A DNA stretch of 11,599 nucleotides from Lawsonibacter sp. Lineage in GTDB: Bacteria > Bacillota > Clostridia > Oscillospirales > Oscillospiraceae. Shown here piece after piece: positions 6,697-11,599 of the stretch; the stretch's first letter is position 1; each line of letters opens with the position of its first letter. Below the pieces are notes generated by a model, which was not told the origin of the DNA, searched no databases, and saw nothing but the letters and a program-made list of their open reading frames with translations. Where the stretch lies: the NCBI GenBank assembly GCA_022793355.1, contig JAAWCR010000039.1, positions 1 to 11,599 of the forward strand, given 5' to 3'. The translations under genes and the position numbers were made by a program.

Positions 6697-6726
6697 TTGA
6701 CGGTAAAACCAAGATATAGGTATAAT
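6697..6726 (+). promoter_or_regulatory. Sigma-A promoter of the RpiR-family gene
   Basis: TTGACG (6697-6702), 18-base spacer, TATAAT (6721-6726). The ATG at 6725, which opens the longest reading frame, is the end of the -10 box, so translation must start further down. Confidence 0.6.
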
Positions 6727-6760
6727 GAGCAAGAAGAAAAAAGCTGTATTGGTGGTTATT

Positions 6761-7627
6761 ATGCAGGAAAATATGATTGATGAGATTACGAAAATTAAAG
6801 ATGTTTTGCCTAAAAAACAGCAGAGGTTGTGTCACTACCTGGTAATGAATTATGAGCAGGTAGGAGTGATGACCGTTGCGGAACTGGCTCAGGCAGCGGA
6901 AGTTGGAACGACTACCGTGATGCGTTTGGTCCAGACACTGGGCTGTTCTAGCTTCGGTGCGTTTAAAAAGGAACTGCTCAATGCGGCGCTGATGCGCACA
7001 ACCACCTCATACCGGGGATTGAAACAGAGCTTTAACGATCCAACAGGGCAGACTGGCAGTGATTCCTTCAGCATGGTGATGTCAGACGGGATTTGTATGC
7101 TTGAAAACCTGGGAACGCCATCAAATCGACAGCAATTTGAACGAGTGATTCAGATGCTGCTTGGCGCCAGGAGAATATGTCCTCTGGGATTGCGCTCCAG
7201 CCGGCCAATGGCGCTGTATTTTGAATATGCGGTAAACTGCTTTTATCCTCACGTCATGCAGCTGTCCCACGATTTGGATTATGTGTATGACAGGGCCTCC
7301 CTTTATCTGGAACCAAAAGATGTACTGTTGGTGATCTCCATATGGCCCTGCACAAAAAAGACGATCCGCGTGGCGCAGATGTGTCATGACCGGGGCGTAC
7401 CGATTGCCTTGATTACCAACACCAGTTTGAACCCAATCACGAAATTTGCCGACGCAGTGATTGATACCAACTCTGTTAACCATATCAGCGGAGATACCGT
7501 GATTCTGGCGGTGATTGAGGCCCTTGTATCGGAATTGGGTCGCAGAACAGCGCCCGAGTCCACAAAAAATATTGAACGGATTGAACATATTTTGGCTGAC
7601 CAGGATGTGGTTTTGAAAGAGTATTAA
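6761..7627 (+). CDS. RpiR/MurR-family transcriptional regulator (HTH plus SIS domain)
   Basis: Sugar-phosphate-sensing DNA-binding regulator, 288 residues from the chosen start, a normal length. Residues about 1-75 form the RpiR-type helix-turn-helix: LPKKQQRLCHYLVMNYEQV, MTVAELAQAAEVGTTTVMRL, VQTLGCSSFGAFKKEL. The C-terminal half is an SIS phosphosugar-binding domain: ARRICPLGLRSSRPMALYFE, the DVLLVISIWPCTKKTIRVAQ strand-helix, GVPIALITNTSLNPITKFAD, AVIDTNS. The open frame begins at 6725, but that ATG lies in the TATAAT box. ATG 6761 (GGTGG five bases upstream) or ATG 6773 (AGGA upstream) are the realistic starts. It is divergent from the chimeric hydrolase and next to a dead ROK repressor and dead acyl-CoA genes, so its original target may be lost. 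Specific ligand unknown. Confidence 0.92.
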   Translation: MQENMIDEITKIKDVLPKKQQRLCHYLVMNYEQVGVMTVAELAQAAEVGTTTVMRLVQTLGCSSFGAFKKELLNAALMRTTTSYRGLKQSFNDPTGQTGSDSFSMVMSDGICMLENLGTPSNRQQFERVIQMLLGARRICPLGLRSSRPMALYFEYAVNCFYPHVMQLSHDLDYVYDRASLYLEPKDVLLVISIWPCTKKTIRVAQMCHDRGVPIALITNTSLNPITKFADAVIDTNSVNHISGDTVILAVIEALVSELGRRTAPESTKNIERIEHILADQDVVLKEY

Positions 7628-7782
7628 AAGATTGCCTTATCCTGTTTACTGTGTAAATTATTTGCCTAGGGTTTGTTTGAAACAGGTCAACACGCCCAAA
7701 CGCCGGCTCTTTTTCCACCCTGCTGTGCCAATTTTCCTTGAACTACATCCAGTATTCCTGCGTTAAATTGGCTTCGTCTGGC

Positions 7783-7832
7783 GAAAAAATTTCTCGCCGC
7801 CGGGCACAGTTCCATTGTTCAAACAGCGCCTA
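7783..7832. repeat. 50-bp repeat, copy 1
   Basis: The right half (7808-7832; begins AGTTCCATTGTTC, ends AACAGCGCCTA) matches copy 2 at 24 of 25 positions. The left part shares GAAAAAATT at the same distance, with the 16 bases between diverged mostly by transitions. ATGGAAA at 7843 forms the partner of TTCCAT, giving the unit inverted ends. Confidence 0.75.
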
Positions 7833-7984
7833 TCCTAAGCCGATGGAAATAGGGACTTTGAACATTCATTATTGTGCGGTTGCCGGAATCTTGCAACGAA
7901 AAGAGTGCGGAATACTGTTTGGCTGTAATTGCAAGCTAATGGAGGGTTTTTAGCGCAGACTTTCAGGTTTTACAGGTTCTCTTC

Positions 7985-8028
7985 AAAAATAACGCGCACC
8001 ATCCAGGCAGAGCCTGAAGGGTGCGCGT
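7985..8028 (-). terminator. Intrinsic terminator on the minus strand
   Basis: A 9-bp perfect outer stem ACGCGCACC (7992-8000) with GGTGCGCGT (8020-8028), continued by an inner CAGGC/GCCTG stem with loop AGA and two mismatches between. On the minus strand it is followed by TATTTTTG. No intact leftward gene lies upstream of it, which supports a decayed gene between 8030 and 8335. Confidence 0.6.
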
Positions 8029-8361
8029 ACTGAATAAAAAGCAAATTTAGTCCCCAATATGGGCCAGAGTTTGCCGTCCGCCACAGCCTGCTCTCTAGCC
8101 CTGCAGGCACTCACATCATTGGCGCCTGGATAAGGTGTCAGAGGACCTGCGGCCCTCCGTGGCATCAGGTTCGTAGTCCCGGAAGGTAGCGTCCTCGTGG
8201 CCGCTGCCTCCGGAAGCGCAGAAGGGTGTGGATGATCTTAGGCGCACAGCCCCACCAGACGGGATACAAGTGGATGGAACCCTGAAACTTGAACGCGTAT
8301 TCTTTGCCCTCTTTCTGGGTCTGACCCTGCGTCCGGAAACATTATAATAAAACCAGATATT

Positions 8362-8411
8362 GAAAAAATTCCATGCCATTGTGTATAGTTCCATTTTTCA
8401 AACAGCGCCTA
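8362..8411. repeat. 50-bp repeat, copy 2, abutting the purF promoter
   Basis: The core 8387-8411 differs from copy 1 by one base. Here the inverted ends are longer: TTCCATTT (8389-8396) pairs with AAATGGAA (8417-8424). The inverted repeat ends 4 bases before the purF -35 hexamer, so it could act as an operator or be a small repeat element that happened to land there. Confidence 0.75.
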
Positions 8412-8428
8412 AATTCAAATGGAAACGG

Positions 8429-8457
8429 TTGACACGGTTCAAGCTGAAGTGTATAAT
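8429..8457 (+). promoter_or_regulatory. Perfect-consensus sigma-A promoter of purF
   Basis: TTGACA (8429-8434), 17-base spacer, TATAAT (8452-8457): both hexamers and the spacing are ideal. Predicted start is near G8464, only about 6 bases before the terminator stem in the leader. Confidence 0.88.
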
Positions 8458-8469
8458 GCGCCCGTAAAG

Positions 8470-8522
8470 GCAAAGACGTCTTTTCAGTTTACGGCTGAAA
8501 GGCGTCTTTGCGCTTTTTGTTT
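8470..8522 (+). terminator. Intrinsic terminator/attenuator in the purF leader
   Basis: GCAAAGACGTCTTTTCAG (8470-8487) pairs with CTGAAAGGCGTCTTTGC (8495-8511) as 17 bp with one bulged T and one G-T pair, loop TTTACGG, followed by GCTTTTTGTTT. It lies between the promoter and the purF ribosome site, so most transcripts should stop here unless termination is relieved. The loop is complementary to CCGTAAA at 8462-8468 at the very start of the transcript. Confidence 0.8.
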
Positions 8523-8543
8523 ATCTGAAACGGAGGTATAGAA

Positions 8544-9980
8544 ATGAGCATCCATGAGGAATGCGGCGTGTTTGGTGTGATTGCTCCCCGGCCTGCGGAC
8601 GTGGGTCGCCTGGCTTATTACGGCCTGTATGCCCTCCAGCACCGCGGACAGGAGAGCTGCGGCATTGTGGTCAACGACGACGGGATATTTGCCTCCCGCA
8701 AGGACCTGGGGCTGGTTGGGGAAGTCTTTTCCGGCGAGACACTGGACCGGCTGCCCCGAGGGACTATGGCGGTGGGCCATACCCGCTACGGCACCACCGG
8801 GGCAGCCAACCGGAGAAACTGCCAGCCCATCGAGGTCAATCACCAGAAAGGACATATGGCCCTTGCACACAACGGAAATCTGAGCAATGCAGCCCAGCTT
8901 CGAGACAAGCTGGAGCTGTCTGGAGCTATCTTCCATGGCACCAGCGATACCGAAATCATCGCCCACATTGTCACCAGGGAGCGTCTGTCTGCCCCCTCCA
9001 TTGAGGACGCGCTCAGCGCGGCCATGAACAGACTGGAGGGGGCCTACTCTCTGGTGCTCATGTCCCCTCAGAAGCTGATCTGTGCCCGGGATCCCAACGG
9101 CTTTCGCCCCCTGTGCTATGGAAACATGGAGGACGGGAGTTATGTGGCCGCCTCTGAGAGCTGCGCTTTGGCCGCTGTAGGAGCAGAGTTTGTCCGTGAC
9201 CTGGAGCCGGGGGAAATTTTGGTGTTTTCCAAGGACGGCATCGTGTCCCGCCGGGAGCACTGCGGAAAAGCGGAGGCCTCCCCCTGCATCTTTGAGTACA
9301 TCTACTTTGCCCGGCCCGACTCGGTCATTGACGGGGTGTCCGTACACGCCGCCCGTCTGCAGGCCGGGAAGATACTGGCCCAAACCCACCCGATCCAAGC
9401 GGACGTGGTAGTGGGAGTGCCTGACTCCGGGCTGGACACCGCATTGGGCTATAGCCATGCATCCGGTATCCCCTATGGAATCGGCCTCATCAAGAATAAG
9501 TATATCGGCCGTACCTTTATCGCCCCTGGCCAGGACCACCGGTTGGACCAGGTAAAAATTAAACTCAGCATTGTCCAGGACAGCGTGGCGGGGAAACGAG
9601 TGGTGCTGGTGGATGACTCCATCGTCCGGGGAACCACCAGCAACCGAATCGTCAGCCTGCTGCGAGAGGCGGGCGCCCGGGAGGTCCATCTCCGGGTGTC
9701 CGCGCCCCCCTTCCTGAATCCCTGCTACTATGGTACTGACATAGATTCCCGGGAAAATCTCATCGCCTGCCATCACAGCGTGGAGGAGATTGCCCAGATC
9801 ATCGGAGTGGATTCTTTGGGTTATCTGCCTGTGGAACAGCTGGGAGCGCTCATTGGGCAGGCGCATTACTGCGGCGCCTGTTTTACTGGGATATATCCAA
9901 CACCGGTTCCTGTAAACACACGAAAAGACCGCTTTGGCCAGAAACTGTCAGCGGAACACGCCGTAACCCTTCATCCGTAG
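8544..9980 (+). CDS. purF: Amidophosphoribosyltransferase (glutamine PRPP amidotransferase)
   Basis: Cytosolic enzyme for the first committed step of purine synthesis: PRPP plus glutamine gives 5-phosphoribosylamine. At 478 residues it is the usual length. The N-terminal Ntn glutaminase has nucleophile Cys7 after a short MSIHEE propeptide, as in the B. subtilis class of processed PurF, with LQHRGQES, GHTRYGTTG, HNGNL and GTSDTEI. The phosphoribosyltransferase half carries PDSGLDTALGY, KNKYIGRTFI and the PRPP loop VVLVDDSIVRGTTS. The four cysteines expected to hold the 4Fe-4S cluster are present at 248 (PCIFEYIYFARPDS), 394 (NPCYYGTD), 443 and 446 (CGACFTG). GGAGG lies 7 bases before the ATG. 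It stands alone rather than inside a pur operon, behind a promoter-terminator leader, and faces the glnA regulator pair. Confidence 0.98.
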   Translation: MSIHEECGVFGVIAPRPADVGRLAYYGLYALQHRGQESCGIVVNDDGIFASRKDLGLVGEVFSGETLDRLPRGTMAVGHTRYGTTGAANRRNCQPIEVNHQKGHMALAHNGNLSNAAQLRDKLELSGAIFHGTSDTEIIAHIVTRERLSAPSIEDALSAAMNRLEGAYSLVLMSPQKLICARDPNGFRPLCYGNMEDGSYVAASESCALAAVGAEFVRDLEPGEILVFSKDGIVSRREHCGKAEASPCIFEYIYFARPDSVIDGVSVHAARLQAGKILAQTHPIQADVVVGVPDSGLDTALGYSHASGIPYGIGLIKNKYIGRTFIAPGQDHRLDQVKIKLSIVQDSVAGKRVVLVDDSIVRGTTSNRIVSLLREAGAREVHLRVSAPPFLNPCYYGTDIDSRENLIACHHSVEEIAQIIGVDSLGYLPVEQLGALIGQAHYCGACFTGIYPTPVPVNTRKDRFGQKLSAEHAVTLHP

Positions 9981-10007
9981 CTGCTGGCGGCTTCGTGATT
10001 GACATTG

Positions 10008-10592
10008 CTAGGCGTACAGCCGGATGATCTCTTCGGCCACCGCCCGCTTAGAGCAACAGCGGTCCATCGCCTGGCGGGTGATGTAGTGGTGTGCGTCTGG
10101 CTCTGACATCTTCAGCTCGCGGATAAGCAGCCACTTGGCCCGGTTCACCAGCCGGATCTCCTCCATCTTCTCCTCAATAGGCTGGACCTTCTTCTCATAG
10201 CTTCGCAGCCGCTCCCGGGCGGCGGTCATCCAGTTCAGCCCCCGGAGGATGGCGTCCCGGGGAACGGGCCTAGGCAGAACAAATACGCCGTGCTTCTCCA
10301 CCCGGCTCTGCATCGAATCGTACAGCGCTGCCGCCGCGAAGAGCAGCACCACCGTCCCCCCGTCGCGGCAGCAGTCGATGGCGAAGCGGACGCCGGCGTC
10401 GTCCGGGAGGGGAGAGCTGACAAAAACAAAGTCAAAGTCCTGACAGTTTCGGGCGCGCTCCGCCGCTCCCACGCTGGCCGCGGTAGCAATGGGGGAGTAG
10501 GCGCTTTCAGGCAGGAGGGAGCGCAGGGCGTTTTGAAATTTTTCCGAGGCTGACACAATCAGCACGCTGTAGACCCGCTCCTGTAACTCCAT
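10008..10592 (-). CDS. ANTAR-domain response regulator, NitR-like, with degenerate receiver
   Basis: Probable RNA-binding antitermination regulator of nitrogen genes, 194 residues. Residues about 7-115 have a receiver-like fold but lack its chemistry: the acidic pair after VLIV is S14-A15, the phospho-acceptor position is Ser59 (FVFVSSPLPDDAG), and the conserved Lys is Arg (VLPRPV). Residues about 125-155 look like a coiled coil. The ANTAR domain fills the C-terminus (IRLVNRAKWLLIRELKMSEP, DAHHYITRQAMDRCCSKRAV, AEEIIRLYA). GGAGGGG precedes the ATG. It starts 30 bases after the glnA stop and is co-directional, the arrangement known for glnA-nitR in Clostridium, where the ANTAR protein binds paired hexaloop hairpins before terminators. 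It converges on purF with 27 bases between the stops and no clear shared terminator. Confidence 0.9.
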   Translation of the reverse strand: MELQERVYSVLIVSASEKFQNALRSLLPESAYSPIATAASVGAAERARNCQDFDFVFVSSPLPDDAGVRFAIDCCRDGGTVVLLFAAAALYDSMQSRVEKHGVFVLPRPVPRDAILRGLNWMTAARERLRSYEKKVQPIEEKMEEIRLVNRAKWLLIRELKMSEPDAHHYITRQAMDRCCSKRAVAEEIIRLYA

Positions 10593-10622
10593 ATCTATCC
10601 CCTCCTTCCTCTGAACCCGGTG

Positions 10623-11599
10623 TCATCCCTTGAAGTATTCCTCCGCCACCGCCTCCGGGACGGCAGACTTGATGAATTCGCTGAATCGCGCCGCTGTCAC
10701 CGCCGCCTCCCGGTCCTGGGGCAGAGACCGGAACCTGGACAGGCTCTCACTGTCCGCCTGGTAGAGATTCAGATCGGCGGCAGGGGGCAGCTCCAGATTT
10801 TGCTCCATCCCCTGCAGCCCCGCCTGAATCATCAGGGCGAAGGCCAGATAGGGGTTGGCGGCGGGGTCGGGGGAGCGCAGCTCCGCCCGGCGGTACTCCC
10901 CCACGGCGGCGGGAATGCGTACCAGCTGAGACCGGTTTTCATGGGACCAGGAGATGTATTTGGGGGCCTTGTGGCCGCCAAAGCGGGCGTAGGATTCCGC
11001 CGCCGGGTTGAGGAAAACGGTCATATCGGACACCTTGTCCAGCACCCCGGCCACCATCTGGGGCAGGCGGTCCCGGCCGTCCTCCCCCTGAACCGACATA
11101 TTGATGTGGAAGCCGCTCCCCGGTGCGCCGGCCAGGGGCTTTGGAGAGAAGTCGGCGCACAGGCCGTTTCGCTGGGCGATAAACTTTACAATGGCCTGGA
11201 AGGTCATCACGTTGTCTGCCGCGGTGAGAGGGTCGGAGTATTTGAAGTCGATCTCATTCTGTCCCGGCCCCTCCTCGTGGTGGGAGCACTCAGGGGGAAT
11301 TCCCATGCGGGCCAGGGTCAGGCAGATCTCCCGGCGGATGTTCTCACCCTTGTCGTCGGGGGCGATGTCCATATACCCGGCCTTGTCATAGGGGATTTTG
11401 GTGGGCTCACCGTTTTCGTCCCGCTGGAACAGATAAAACTCCTGCTCCGCCCCAAAGAGAAAGTGAAATCCCCGCTGTTCCGCCTGGTCCATGGCGCTGC
11501 GGAGCAGGGCCCGGGTGTCGCAGGGGAAGGGCCGTCCGTCGGGGTAGTGGATGGAGCAGAACATACGCACCACCTGCCCGTGCTCCGGCCGCCAGGGCA
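10623..11599 (-). CDS. glnA: Type I glutamine synthetase, C-terminal part (5' end outside window)
   Basis: Cytosolic enzyme joining ammonia to glutamate with ATP. About 325 of roughly 420-440 residues are present; the frame is open through the window edge (PWRPEHGQVVRMFCSIHYPD), so the GTG at 11573 is internal. Visible motifs include GAEQEFYLF (metal-binding Glu), HHEEGPGQNEIDFKY, the ATP-site stretch KPLAGAPGSGFHINMSV, the PKYISWSHENRSQLVRIPA segment and the substrate/metal motif RRAELRSPDPAANPYLA. The protein ends FSEFIKSAVPEAVAEEYFKG, some 20 residues short of B. subtilis-type GlnA, missing the terminal E-W-x-x-(Y/F)...W-E helix and tail. It is followed by the ANTAR regulator gene in the same operon. 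A GlnA-like paralogue acting on another amine is less likely given that neighbour. Confidence 0.93.
   Translation of the reverse strand, partial: PWRPEHGQVVRMFCSIHYPDGRPFPCDTRALLRSAMDQAEQRGFHFLFGAEQEFYLFQRDENGEPTKIPYDKAGYMDIAPDDKGENIRREICLTLARMGIPPECSHHEEGPGQNEIDFKYSDPLTAADNVMTFQAIVKFIAQRNGLCADFSPKPLAGAPGSGFHINMSVQGEDGRDRLPQMVAGVLDKVSDMTVFLNPAAESYARFGGHKAPKYISWSHENRSQLVRIPAAVGEYRRAELRSPDPAANPYLAFALMIQAGLQGMEQNLELPPAADLNLYQADSESLSRFRSLPQDREAAVTAARFSEFIKSAVPEAVAEEYFKG

Larger units (their letters stand above)
7628..8428. other. Long intergenic region without an intact gene
   Basis: No reading frame here has a ribosome site and protein-like sequence; the + frame 7738-7953 and the - frames 7983-8165 and 8116-8394 look like chance. 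The region holds two diverged repeats, a leftward terminator at 7985-8028, and between 8030 and 8335 GC-rich sequence whose minus-strand frames show protein-like pieces (for example EYAFKFQGSIHLYPVWWG, NDVSACRAREQAVADGKLWP) in different frames, suggesting a decayed gene that I cannot name. Confidence 0.6.

Noticed and set aside
6645..6719. Coding-like frame upstream of the RpiR gene (HFYGQEAKGIFDLDGKTKI then stop)
   Set aside because: Only about 25 codons between stops, overlaps the RpiR promoter, no family recognised; could be a relic but unsupported.
7738..7953. 71-codon + strand frame in the intergenic region
   Set aside because: No ribosome site, Cys-rich random-looking sequence, overlaps the 50-bp repeat.
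8116..8394. 92-codon minus-strand frame
   Set aside because: Arg/Ser-rich, starts inside the repeat and has no ribosome site; at most part of a decayed gene.
8464..8530. Purine riboswitch or ANTAR hexaloop target in the purF leader
   Set aside because: No three-way-junction aptamer space or conserved purine-riboswitch bases; the terminator loop has 7 bases and there is no paired hexaloop hairpin.
8484..9866. 460-codon minus-strand open frame opposite purF
   Set aside because: It is the antisense of a fully convincing purF with all motifs; low-complexity composition, no ribosome site.
1..11599. CRISPR arrays, tRNA or rRNA genes, transposases, integrases, toxin-antitoxin or phage genes
   Set aside because: No array of regularly spaced repeats, no tRNA-like cloverleaf noticed, and no frame with recognisable mobile-element or defence motifs.

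Overview
The window looks like a chromosomal segment of a gut-type Clostridia bacterium, probably Oscillospiraceae. Supporting signs are moderately high GC in the genes, strong AGGAGG-type ribosome sites, consensus sigma-A promoters, a lipoprotein-anchored sugar transporter, a glnA/ANTAR-regulator pair and relics of a butyrate-type acyl-CoA dehydrogenase/Etf operon. The taxonomic guess is inference from gene style only.

Left part (1-4097): a leftward carbohydrate ABC importer operon made of a substrate-binding lipoprotein (1503-2906), a MalF-type permease (529-1401) and a MalG-type permease running off the window (1-512). No ATPase gene is visible, as is common where one ATPase serves many sugar importers. 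A divergent AraC-family regulator (about 3261-4097) is the obvious candidate controller. The shared intergenic region has promoter-like elements and a 21-bp-spaced direct repeat typical of AraC-type sites. A perfect 14-bp stem-loop separates the binding-protein gene from the permeases.

Middle part (4225-6509): a region of gene decay. A ROK-family (NagC/XylR-type) repressor has a broken N-terminal helix-turn-helix and an apparent internal deletion. An unidentified gene tail, an acyl-CoA dehydrogenase 3' end with two nonsense codons and an etfB 5' end with frameshifts follow on the + strand. A leftward ORF joins the start of an alpha/beta hydrolase to the tail of an unrelated amidohydrolase. 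Next comes an apparently intact RpiR/SIS sugar-phosphate regulator (about 6761-7627), divergent from the chimeric ORF.

The stretch 7628-8543 has no convincing intact gene. It holds two diverged copies of a 50-bp repeat, a leftward terminator, possible decayed coding sequence, and then a perfect-consensus promoter followed almost at once by a strong intrinsic terminator in the leader of purF.

Right part (8544-11599): purF (glutamine PRPP amidotransferase) is complete, with all catalytic and Fe-S cysteines. Converging on it is a leftward glnA-ANTAR regulator pair, so glutamine synthesis, its probable antitermination regulator and a major glutamine consumer sit together. I saw no clear novel defence or mobile system. 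The most interesting features are the purF promoter-terminator leader, the relic operon and the in-frame chimeric ORF.
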